A stretch of DNA of 64,000 nucleotides, taken from the NCBI GenBank assembly GCA_002368175.1, contig AP018172.1:3346001-3410000 (forward strand), in the 5' to 3' direction. Below, one piece after another: positions 1-7,604 of this stretch (the stretch's first letter is position 1; the number at the start of each line of letters is the position of its first letter). This stretch comes from Calothrix sp. NIES-2098 (GTDB lineage Bacteria; Cyanobacteriota; Cyanobacteriia; Cyanobacteriales; Nostocaceae). The notes under the pieces are model-generated. The model was not told the DNA's origin. It saw only the letters and a program-made list of their open reading frames with translations, and did no database searches. The position numbers were made by a program, and so were the translations under genes.

Positions 1-706
1 CTGAAATATTTCTTTAGCTGGTTCGTAACAGTAATATAAAATCATCAGTAACGGCAAAAAGATTGCATACACAAAAAAAGTCGGGATTAAGGAAAGATTC
101 TGCGCAATCTTGCGAACTTGTACTTCACCACGAGAAAGTTTTTCAGTGTCTATTTCATCAAGACTTTCCATGTAAAAAACTGGTAAAAGCATACTGTCTC
201 TCTCAAAAATATAGTATTACTAAATCCAGTGTTAAACTCACCCTAACATAATCCTAATTTTCAAGAAGTTCAGGTTTTTACAAAAAAGTAGAAAATTCGT
301 AATTTTTTTTAATTAAGTTAGAGAGAGTAACAAAAAAACTCTAAATTTAGTTGTTTTACAAAAATTAGCGGAATTTTGCATTAATAAATGCTTCAGTTTT
401 TTTAACAAATTGTGTTGTTCTGGTAGTTAGTTAAATTTGCGACTTAAGAAAATGTTGCTTTCTGAAGTTGCACTAATTTGTTGATTCTTTAGGAAGAAGA
501 ATTTTATTTTCTCACAGTGATTTAATAGGATTAATTGTCTATTCTAGAAATGAGAGTATAGCCATTAACGCCTGGTAAAGCTGTTATTCCAGGCATATTT
601 GGCGATCGCTCTCTGGCTTGATTTTCGGCAAATATCCAGTATAAAAACATACTTGTATCCTTTATATCATCTGGAAATCTAAAGATCTACTTTTTAGGAC
701 AATGTC
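1..706. other. AT-rich gene-free left flank
   Basis: No convincing gene is seen. The only forward frame of any length (63-251) has no family resemblance and no ribosome-binding site. The stretch is AT-rich with many A and T runs and carries one HIP1 octamer at 602-609. The last 100 bases must hold the promoter of the protease gene that starts at 707, but I cannot single out -35 and -10 boxes. Confidence 0.6.
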
Positions 707-1903
707 ATGCAAACAAATTGGAGAATCGGGTCTTTATTTGGTATTCCACTATTTTTAGACCCTTTGTGGTTCGTGATTTTAGGTTTGGCAACCCTTAACT
801 TTGGTGTAGCTTACCAGGAATGGGGGGGTACTTTAGCATGGAGTGCCGGAATGGTAATGGCACTGCTGCTATTCGGTTCAGTGTTGTTACACGAATTAGG
901 TCACAGTTTAGTAGCGCGATCGCAAGGGATTAGAGTTAATTCGATTACCCTATTTTTATTTGGTGGTATTGCTGCTATAGAAGAAGAATCCAAAACTCCG
1001 GGAAAAGCATTTCAAGTAGCGATCGCTGGCCCCTTAGTTAGTATTGCCCTATTTTTTATACTGCGTCTTGTGGCTGCTGTGTTGCCTGAGACTAGCCCAA
1101 TCAGTGTCATGGTGAATGATTTGGCGAGAATTAACTTAGTTGTAGCTTTGTTTAATTTGATTCCCGGCTTACCTTTAGATGGGGGACAAGTCTTAAAGTC
1201 AGCCCTGTGGAAAGTAACAGGCGATCGCTTTCAAGCAGTACACTTAGCCGCTAGGTCTGGGCAAATTTTGGGTTATGCAGCGATCGCTCTCGGATTTGCG
1301 ATAGACTTTTTTACCAGAGAACTCGCTTTAGGTCTGTGGATTGTATTGCTGGGTTGGTTTGGAATTCGTAACGCCAACACCTATGACAGCGTTACCACAC
1401 TACAAGAAACCTTGCTGAAAGTTTCAGCTAGCGATGCGATGACTCGTGACTTTCGTATAGTCGATGCTGACCAAACTTTGCGTTCCTTTGCCGATTCATA
1501 TCTATTAGATACTAATGCCCCACAGATTTATTTTGCTGCTTCTGATGGACGCTATCGGGGTTTAGTTTCCATTGACGATTTACGCTTAGTAGAAAGAAGT
1601 GCATGGGAAACTCAAACTCTGCAAAATATTGTGCATCCTCTTACAGAAATACCTACAATTGCGGAATCAACTTCTTTAGCAGAAGTAATTAACAAACTGG
1701 AAAGCGAACAGTTACCTCGGATTACAGTAATTTCTCCCGCTGGTGCGGTAGCTGGTGTCATCGATCGCGGAGATATTGTCAAGACAATAGCACAAAAGCT
1801 AAATTTACAGATTGCTGATGCAGAAATTAAACGTATCAAGGAAGACGGTAGTTATCCTTCCGGGTTGCAATTAGGAGCAATTGCCAAGTCAACTAAAAAT
1901 TAA
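707..1903 (+). CDS. Site-2 protease family zinc metalloprotease with C-terminal CBS pair
   Basis: Membrane-embedded M50 metalloprotease, the family that cuts transmembrane substrates such as anti-sigma factors. The zinc-binding HELGH lies at residues 62-66 in a hydrophobic segment. The second conserved motif, NLIPGLPLDGG, spans about 150-160 and supplies the third zinc ligand. Around six hydrophobic segments fill residues 10-225. A CBS pair follows at about 240-375 and probably senses an adenine nucleotide. The 398-residue length and M50-then-CBS order match the common cyanobacterial form. The start ATG is clear. It converges with the gene on the other strand. The family is certain; the substrate is unknown. 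Confidence 0.92.
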   Translation: MQTNWRIGSLFGIPLFLDPLWFVILGLATLNFGVAYQEWGGTLAWSAGMVMALLLFGSVLLHELGHSLVARSQGIRVNSITLFLFGGIAAIEEESKTPGKAFQVAIAGPLVSIALFFILRLVAAVLPETSPISVMVNDLARINLVVALFNLIPGLPLDGGQVLKSALWKVTGDRFQAVHLAARSGQILGYAAIALGFAIDFFTRELALGLWIVLLGWFGIRNANTYDSVTTLQETLLKVSASDAMTRDFRIVDADQTLRSFADSYLLDTNAPQIYFAASDGRYRGLVSIDDLRLVERSAWETQTLQNIVHPLTEIPTIAESTSLAEVINKLESEQLPRITVISPAGAVAGVIDRGDIVKTIAQKLNLQIADAEIKRIKEDGSYPSGLQLGAIAKSTKN

Positions 1904-2098
1904 TTGCTTACGCAGAATCGCAGAGGCGCAGGGAATAATTTAAGAGTTTGATTTTCTTTGCGTCTATGCGTCTACCTTGCGGGAACGAATGCGTCGAATG
2001 CGTGAATAGAAAATATATTTTTTCTCAAGTAGAGGAGGACACTTCTGTGCGGGGGAAACTCCCGTTGAGGAAAGTGTCCGTAGCGGAGAGGGGGATAT
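1904..2098. repeat. Convergent intergenic region with hairpin repeat
   Basis: The spacer between two convergent genes contains GGACACTT at 2037-2044 and its inverse AAGTGTCC at 2072-2079. Between them lies an inner GGGAAACTCCC hairpin. It could act as a bidirectional terminator, but it lacks a T-tract and looks like an interspersed cyanobacterial hairpin repeat. The first part (1905-1990) is a degenerate repeat rich in GCG and CGCAG words. Confidence 0.45.
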
Positions 2099-4816
2099 TT
2101 ATTGAGGGTAATGCTTGGTTAAAAATTCTTGGGCTTCTGTTTTATTGGTAATTACACCATCTAAAGTGGCGGTTAGTAAATCATCAAGTATCTGCCGATA
2201 TTGGGGGCCGGGTTTGTAGCCGAGTTTCTTTAAGTCATTGCCATTGAGAATTGGTTGAACGTTCGCCCAAACTGTTAAATAATGCCAAATCTGCTGCCGG
2301 ATTACTCGTGGACTTTGTAAGGCAATTAAAATCAGGGTTGGTAAATCATACTGTCGCAGCAAATTTACTATCTGACTGGGGCGTTTTAAACTAAATAATG
2401 ATGCGTTGACCTCAGTTTCTAATGCGGCTAAGTTGTTTAATCTACTAATGCTATCCTCTTGCATTTGGAGATTTTTTGCTACTTTTACCCGATATTCTGG
2501 TGCTAGATGGGCGATTAATGTTTCTAGCCGCATTTGCCAGTGAATTAGGGTTTGTTGACGGTCAAATCGTTGCAAACATCGCTCTAGCAAACGTAGTTCT
2601 CGTAAGATATTTTCATCTAGTTTCAAGGTAGGATGAATGCACTGCAAGGCTCCTAAGTTATCGAGTAACTGCAAAGCAGGTTTCCAATAGGGGGCTTCGA
2701 GAATATGTTTAAGTTCTGCTTTGAGGCGGGTTTGTAAAGCTGGGGTTCTGCTATTCTCTTGAGCAGTGCGATCGTAAATACCACTGTTGATGGCATAGCG
2801 GATATAGTCTTCAGTTTGTGGTTCAATATCAAATCCAAAGCGCACCGCAAAACGCACACCGCGATAAATGCGAGTGGGATCTTCGATAAAGCTGTTAGCG
2901 TGTAAAACTCGAATTTGCTTGGCTTGTAAATCCAGTAAACCCCCAAAGAAATCAAGTAATTCGCCTGCACGGGGGTAAGTTAGTCGCAGTGCCATAGCAT
3001 TAATGGTAAAGTCGCGACGATATAAGTCTTGGCGAATGGAACTGGCCTCAACTTCTGGATTGGCTGCGGGATAAGGATAGAATTCTGTCCTAGCTGTGGC
3101 AATATCTACCCATAGCGAGTCTAATTCTGGGTCTTTGTGCCATAATAAAGCCGCAGTTTGAAAAGCACCGTGAATTTCTAAGCGGGCTTCTGGGTGCATT
3201 TGTTGCAGTGCTTTGGCTAGTTCTACACCAGCACCAACATCTGCTGATTTATGAAAGCCATCAACAACTAAATCGATATCTTGAATCATTAAGGTTCCGG
3301 CTGCATCCTCAGCTAATAGCAAATCCCGCACTGCACCTCCTACAAGGTATAAATGCCAACCTCTTTTTTCTGCTTCTTGTGATGCTTGAGTCAGCAGTTG
3401 CCATAATTGGGGAGTCAGGCGATTTTTTAATTCAGTGCTGAGTGCTGAGTGCTGAGTGCTGAGGGAAAGTTGAGATTCGGAATTCAACTCTCGAAACTCA
3501 GCACTATTTTGATGTAATTCTCGCAATACATCAGTGCGGGTAACAATCCCAACTAGTTGCCCTTTGTCTAATACTGGTAAGCGTCCAATATCATAAGTCA
3601 CCATCAATGCTTCAATTTGGGGTAATGTCGTTTCAGGTGTAATAGTCTTGAGATTTGTTGTCATGTAGCCTTTGACTGGCGCATGACTAAACCCGTGATG
3701 TAGGGCGATATCAATATCTCTTCGAGAAACAATACCTAAAAGTTCCCCAGCCGCATCGACTACAGATAACCCAGAGTGCCCATAACGCAACAAAATCCGC
3801 TGTGCTTCCGCAATTGTTATCTCCGGACGAATGGTGCGGACAGGAGAGGACATTAAATCTCTAGCTGTCGGTGGATGGGGAATACTAGCTTTTAACTCTT
3901 CTAAGAGTTGATGTAAGATTGCTTGAGAATCTACTCCGCGTAAATTTAGGGCTGCTGCTTGTGAATGTCCGCCACCACCTAGAGGTTGAAATAATTCGTT
4001 GAGGTTGACATCGGGAATTTGCGATCGCCCAATTATAGTTAAGCGTGAATCATCCTCTGATAAGGGATATTCATTTGCTAACAGTAAAGCATCTATTTCT
4101 GTTAACTCTACTAATTGGGAAGCCAAACTCGATAACCCTGGTACAAATCCATCCGTTGCTAAAGTTACCCAAGCAATCGTATATCCACGCAAGCATAAAT
4201 ATTCTAATTTATCTAAAGCCTTGGTTAATAGCTGTTGTAATTGTGGCGATAAACCAGGGTCATTATAAGTAGAAATTACTGACAAACTAATTCCTTGTTG
4301 CATCAACCAAGCCAAAGCTAAAGCATCCCTTGGTGTCGCTTGCTCGTAAGTTAAAGAGCCTGTGTCAACATGGATACCTAAAGCCATGACAGTCGCTTCC
4401 GCTGGTGTCAGCGAAATTTGCCGTTGTTGCAATTGCTCCACCATTAAAGTAGTAGTAGCTCCCACAGGCGAAATATGAGTTTGTGTAGCGGGAAAATCTA
4501 ATTCATGACCGAGGTGATGGTCATATACAATAATTTCCTTGACATTAGGTAAATCTAACCATTCAGCAGCCTTACCCAAGCGATCGCGTTGCTGAGTGTC
4601 CACCACAGTTAAAGACCGAATTTTTTCAGGATTCACCGAACGCCGTTCAATCAGGGGATACTCATCCCGATGCAATGCCAAAAAATCTCGTACAGGCGGA
4701 TGCGCACCCCCAGTTAGTACAATCTTGCTACCGGGTTTTAAACGTGTCAGTCCTACCGCTGCTCCAAGTGCGTCAAAATCAGCTGTGGTGTGGCAAAGAA
4801 TTAAGTCCATAGTCAA
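2099..4816 (-). CDS. DHH phosphoesterase / CBS / tRNA nucleotidyltransferase fusion
   Basis: A 905-residue fusion typical of cyanobacteria. Residues 1-310 form a DHH-type phosphoesterase domain, with DFDALG near residue 13 and YDHHLGHE near 98. About 320-440 is a CBS pair. From about 485 there is a class II poly(A) polymerase/tRNA nucleotidyltransferase with LVGGAVRD near 492 followed by DIDLVVDG, the catalytic Asp pair. By family knowledge it is an A-adding or CCA-adding enzyme that repairs tRNA 3' ends. The CBS-to-transferase linker contains the translation of a TGCTGAG tandem repeat (3436-3463), giving a Ser/Thr/Gln/His patch. Substrate (A versus CCA) cannot be decided from sequence alone. 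Confidence 0.9.
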   Translation of the reverse strand: MTMDLILCHTTADFDALGAAVGLTRLKPGSKIVLTGGAHPPVRDFLALHRDEYPLIERRSVNPEKIRSLTVVDTQQRDRLGKAAEWLDLPNVKEIIVYDHHLGHELDFPATQTHISPVGATTTLMVEQLQQRQISLTPAEATVMALGIHVDTGSLTYEQATPRDALALAWLMQQGISLSVISTYNDPGLSPQLQQLLTKALDKLEYLCLRGYTIAWVTLATDGFVPGLSSLASQLVELTEIDALLLANEYPLSEDDSRLTIIGRSQIPDVNLNELFQPLGGGGHSQAAALNLRGVDSQAILHQLLEELKASIPHPPTARDLMSSPVRTIRPEITIAEAQRILLRYGHSGLSVVDAAGELLGIVSRRDIDIALHHGFSHAPVKGYMTTNLKTITPETTLPQIEALMVTYDIGRLPVLDKGQLVGIVTRTDVLRELHQNSAEFRELNSESQLSLSTQHSALSTELKNRLTPQLWQLLTQASQEAEKRGWHLYLVGGAVRDLLLAEDAAGTLMIQDIDLVVDGFHKSADVGAGVELAKALQQMHPEARLEIHGAFQTAALLWHKDPELDSLWVDIATARTEFYPYPAANPEVEASSIRQDLYRRDFTINAMALRLTYPRAGELLDFFGGLLDLQAKQIRVLHANSFIEDPTRIYRGVRFAVRFGFDIEPQTEDYIRYAINSGIYDRTAQENSRTPALQTRLKAELKHILEAPYWKPALQLLDNLGALQCIHPTLKLDENILRELRLLERCLQRFDRQQTLIHWQMRLETLIAHLAPEYRVKVAKNLQMQEDSISRLNNLAALETEVNASLFSLKRPSQIVNLLRQYDLPTLILIALQSPRVIRQQIWHYLTVWANVQPILNGNDLKKLGYKPGPQYRQILDDLLTATLDGVITNKTEAQEFLTKHYPQ
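3436..3463. repeat. Heptamer tandem repeat (TGCTGAG)x4 inside a coding region
   Basis: Four perfect copies of TGCTGAG lie in frame within the nucleotidyltransferase fusion, encoding roughly residues 452-461 between the CBS pair and the catalytic domain. Four 7-mers make 28 bases, so the repeat alone would shift the frame; the flanking sequence must compensate. Heptameric repeats are usually intergenic in Nostocales. Confidence 0.85.
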
Positions 4817-4880
4817 GAGTCAATTGTCAAGAGTCAAAAGTCAAGAGTCAATCATTGAGACTTTAGACTTTGGACTTGGG
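4806..4880. repeat. Short tandem repeat of GTCAAGA-type words
   Basis: Just upstream of the nucleotidyltransferase start, the words GTCAAGAGTCAA and close variants recur several times, then change to ACTTTAGACTTTGGACTT. This is the familiar 7-nt short tandem repeat type of filamentous cyanobacteria. No gene is seen. Confidence 0.7.
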
Positions 4881-4944
4881 ATTAATGACTATAGTGACGC
4901 AATTTCTGATAGCTTAACAAATAAGAGCCACTGCGGTCTTGGGT

Positions 4945-5165
4945 TATCACGCCAGTCCGCTCAACGGGGGAAACCCCCCTTCGGGTTCGCCAGTCGCCTG
5001 CGGAGGGAAACCCTCCCGCAGCGCGGGTCTCACCGCACGCGGCTGGCTCCCCAAGCGGAGGAGGCAGTGCGTTGGAAAGCCAGTGCGTTGCGGAGGTTCC
5101 CTCCGTTGTAGCAACTGGCGTCGGGTTTCCCGGCTTGAAGCAACTGCCGTCGAGTGGCGTGGGAA
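4945..5165. repeat. Mosaic of GC-rich hairpins upstream of psbZ
   Basis: Consecutive small hairpins with AAA or TTC loops: GGGGG-AAA-CCCCC at 4966-4978, TGCGGAGGG-AAA-CCCTCCCGCA at 4999-5020, and CGGAGG-TTC-CCTCCG at 5091-5105. A CAACTG(G/C)CGTCG motif is repeated at about 5113 and 5141. The block is much more GC-rich than its surroundings. It resembles interspersed repeat elements of filamentous cyanobacteria, and the open frames crossing it are by-products of the repeats. Confidence 0.7.
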
Positions 5166-5229
5166 AATGTCAGTGTTGCCCTGTACGATATTCTATCTTT
5201 AGTATTTCGCTGTCTTGGGAGAAGCAAAA

Positions 5230-5418
5230 ATGACCATAATATTTCAAATCGCTTTGTTAGCACTGGTTCTGCTGTCTTTTGTATTAGTAATTGGCGTTCC
5301 CGTTGCCTATGCTACACCCCAAAATTGGGTAGAGTCTAAGAAGCTACTCTGGCTTGGTTCTGGAGTCTGGATTGCTTTAGTACTTTTAGTTGGGCTATTA
5401 AACTTTTTTGTAGTTTAA
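5230..5418 (+). CDS. psbZ: Photosystem II reaction centre protein PsbZ
   Basis: A 62-residue thylakoid protein with two transmembrane helices (about 3-25 and 40-60) separated by a short loop containing TPQNWVESKK, a PsbZ hallmark. It sits in the PSII core near CP43 and stabilises supercomplexes. An in-frame upstream start would add five residues, but 62 residues is the family length and MTIIFQ is the expected N-terminus, so the start at 5230 is chosen. It is followed by a long inverted repeat and then ribH, a common cyanobacterial order. Confidence 0.95.
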   Translation: MTIIFQIALLALVLLSFVLVIGVPVAYATPQNWVESKKLLWLGSGVWIALVLLVGLLNFFVV

Positions 5419-5462
5419 GCGATCGCTTAAGAACACAGATAAATAGCATAGATACTATCAGG

Positions 5463-5537
5463 GCAGAAGAGCCAAGCTAAAAAGTAATCAGGATCGAGGT
5501 TTCATCTTGTTCTTTTTAGCTGATTGTGTTCTTCTGC
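5463..5537. repeat. Long two-part inverted repeat between psbZ and ribH
   Basis: Outer arms GCAGAAGA (5463-5470) and TCTTCTGC (5530-5537) are perfect inverses. So are inner arms AGCTAAAAAG (5475-5484) and CTTTTTAGCT (5512-5521). The two together give an interrupted stem with a 27-nt loop. It could terminate or process the psbZ transcript, or be a small non-coding element. Confidence 0.6.
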
Positions 5538-5599
5538 TCTTCTATATTTACAGAAGAAATGTATATTAGCCTTGAAGTATAGTTTGTTAAGAGGCGGTC

Positions 5600-6178
5600 A
5601 TGGCAGTTTTTGAGGGAACTTTTACCCAAACAGAGCCTTTGCGGTTTGCACTTGTAATTGGTCGATTTAATGACCTTGTTACCGTAAAGCTGTTAGAGGG
5701 ATGTCAAGATTGCTTGAAACGCCACGGTATAGATCCCAACCCCCACGGTAATCAAGTGGACTACGTTTGGGTTCCTGGAAGCTTTGAAATACCTTTAGTT
5801 GCCCGTCAGTTAGCGCTTTCTCATCGCTATGATGCGATTATTTGCTTGGGTGCTGTCATACGGGGACAAACACCTCATTTCGATTATGTATCTTCGGAAG
5901 TAGCTAAAGGTATTGCCGCCGCCAGCTTCCAAACTGGTGTGCCAGTAATTTTTGGCATCTTGACAGTAGACACTATGCAACAAGCTTTAGAAAGAGCCGG
6001 AATAAAAAGCAATCATGGTTGGGACTATGCCATGAATGCCCTAGAAATGGCCAGCCTGATGCGCCAATTGCGTTCTAATCTAGCAGAGCCATACGCTCTT
6101 AATAGCCAATCTCTACCAGCTTCTTTTCCCAGCGCCAGCTTAGGCAATTTCTCCCCTGAGTCGGAAGAATTGAGCTAA
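5600..6178 (+). CDS. ribH: 6,7-dimethyl-8-ribityllumazine synthase
   Basis: Cytoplasmic riboflavin-pathway enzyme condensing 5-amino-6-ribitylaminouracil with 3,4-dihydroxybutanone phosphate. Visible motifs are GRFND near residue 21, PGSFEIP near 60, GAVIRGQTPHFDYV near 90 with the catalytic His, and GILTVDTMQQA near 120. At 192 residues it is longer than the usual 155-160. The surplus is a Ser/Pro-rich C-terminal tail after about 160, seen in other cyanobacterial homologues. GAGG at 5591-5594 sits five bases before the ATG. It follows psbZ but is separated by a strong inverted repeat, so it probably has its own promoter. Confidence 0.95.
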   Translation: MAVFEGTFTQTEPLRFALVIGRFNDLVTVKLLEGCQDCLKRHGIDPNPHGNQVDYVWVPGSFEIPLVARQLALSHRYDAIICLGAVIRGQTPHFDYVSSEVAKGIAAASFQTGVPVIFGILTVDTMQQALERAGIKSNHGWDYAMNALEMASLMRQLRSNLAEPYALNSQSLPASFPSASLGNFSPESEELS

Positions 6179-6236
6179 GTACTTGAGAGAGGTGAAGAAG
6201 CAGGGGGGATGAGAAAGTCTGGGGAGTATGGGAGAG

Positions 6237-6300
6237 GGTGGGGAGAAATGACAAAATGACTATTGACTTTGGACTATTGACTCTGGACTCTTGCCCCATG
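6237..6300. repeat. Short tandem repeat of GACTATTGACT words
   Basis: TGACTATTGACTTTGGAC is followed by a near copy, with GACTCTTG at the end. This is a heptamer-type repeat downstream of ribH, similar in composition to the block at 4806-4880. No gene is present. Confidence 0.65.
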
Positions 6301-6364
6301 CCCCTAAATAAAATACTTGACAACTCAAAATAAATATGAGACTCTAGTATTTGTCATGGAGATT

Positions 6365-6436
6365 GCGGGTATAGCTCAGTGGTAGAGCGTCACCTTGCCA
6401 AGGTGAATGTCGCGCGTTCGAATCGCGTTACCCGCT
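6365..6436 (+). tRNA. tRNA-Gly (anticodon GCC)
   Basis: A 72-nt cloverleaf. The acceptor stem GCGGGTA pairs with TACCCGC. The D arm has GCTCAGTGGTAGAGC, the anticodon stem TCACC/GGTGA encloses TTGCCAA with anticodon GCC, and the T arm contains GTTCGAATC. The encoded part ends with discriminator T and no CCA, as usual in cyanobacteria. Confidence 0.97.
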
Positions 6437-7193
6437 TGAGGTGTAAAATAAATTTCAAGATCGGAAGTTACTTTAAGTTAATCTTCATAAGTGTAGTGAC
6501 TTCGTTTTTTGTACAGTGTACTACACTGGATGAAGGGTGGCGAGATTAATGGCGATATTGTTAGGTGCAATGTGTCTGATGGCAGTGAAGTGCAGCCCAA
6601 ATCTACCTAGGGCAAGAGTCGGATAACTGACTGATGTTTTCAGACTCCCTATTCTCAAAAAATCTCTGTGATTTATTGGTAATAAATGAGTATTAGTACT
6701 CAGGGATAAGCAATAATGAATACGCATGGGAGTAATAACGATGAATAAGACAAACAAAATAACTGCGAACATCTGAGTACATGATTTGCTGGTACTGATT
6801 ACTTTTAGACGTAGCCTCAGAAAACAGTTGTTTTATGAGATATGGCCGCGTAAACTGAAAACTGTGCCAGATATTCAAAAATCATAAATGTCTAAAAACA
6901 CCACTAAAAATTACCTTTTAAGCCACAGATGAAGAGAATAAAATCCTTAAACAAGATTGCCAAATATAGGGAAAAACAGCAGACAGATAGCTTCTGTTTC
7001 AATATCCGAACTTGAAGATAGTAGTTACGACAGCCCGATTTAGCCTTATCTATCCTTGGGAATCATAGCAGTATTGGCTTTGCCTCTCTATCTTTGTAAA
7101 GCTGGCAAATCATAAAACCAGTACCTAAGGTATAGACCAGGAAATTTTAATTTCACATATTGTAAAAAATAAGCTCAAGTTATTAGAACGCTT
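6437..7193. other. Gene-free region with a palindrome near the tRNA
   Basis: About 750 bases without a supportable gene. Reverse-strand frames at 6521-6772 and 6693-6878 have no recognisable family. A short palindrome, CAGTGTA-C-TACACTG, lies at 6514-6528. A larger one, AGTGTAGT (6490-6497) with ACTACACT (6520-6527), overlaps it. It sits 54 bases after the tRNA and could be its terminator or an operator. Nothing else stands out. Confidence 0.5.
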
Positions 7194-7601
7194 GTGCAAT
7201 CTCAAAAACCTGAAAAAATTGACTTCAATACGGAATATCCCTGTCCTTGCCGTCGCCGGGGACGGTTAATTCCGATTACGCTGACAGATGCATTTGGTTG
7301 CGATCGCTGTCAACAAATCTTTGTGGTAGAAAATGATGCTTATGTCCTAGAGCAACTTTCCACCACTTATCCTTACAAGCGGGCTTGGCGCTGGGTGGGA
7401 AATAGTTGGCATGTTGTCCATCCGCGACTGGGAGAAAGCTATCTGCCGATAGCGCTGGGCATTATTTTCGTGCTAGTGATTATATGGCTACCATTAGCAC
7501 TGCGATTAGCAAATGGTTCCACCATAATTGCTTGGGCAATGGTGGCGGTGCTGTTGGCTATTCTGCCAGCACTGATGGTCTGGCTTACCTACAGACGTTA
7601 A
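7194..7601 (+). CDS. Small membrane protein upstream of the ProA-like gene
   Basis: Not assigned to a named family. The 135-residue product has a cytosolic-looking N-terminal half with cysteine pairs (YPCPCRRRGR near residue 16 and GCDRCQQ near 35), which could be a small zinc ribbon. Two transmembrane segments follow at about 83-103 and 108-130. The start is GTG. It ends only three bases before the ProA-like gene, so the two are almost certainly co-transcribed and perhaps translationally coupled. The zinc-ribbon reading is inference from Cys spacing. Confidence 0.75.
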   Translation: MQSQKPEKIDFNTEYPCPCRRRGRLIPITLTDAFGCDRCQQIFVVENDAYVLEQLSTTYPYKRAWRWVGNSWHVVHPRLGESYLPIALGIIFVLVIIWLPLALRLANGSTIIAWAMVAVLLAILPALMVWLTYRR

Positions 7602-7604
7602 CCC

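Noticed and set aside
63..251. Forward frame of 62 residues near the left edge
   Set aside because: No recognisable family, no ribosome-binding site and a random-looking composition.
4596..5263. Frames across the hairpin mosaic before psbZ
   Set aside because: They cross GC-rich hairpin repeats, overlap the nucleotidyltransferase and psbZ, and have no family.
6521..6878. Reverse-strand frames downstream of the tRNA-Gly
   Set aside because: Short, overlapping each other in different frames, no family match, no ribosome-binding site.
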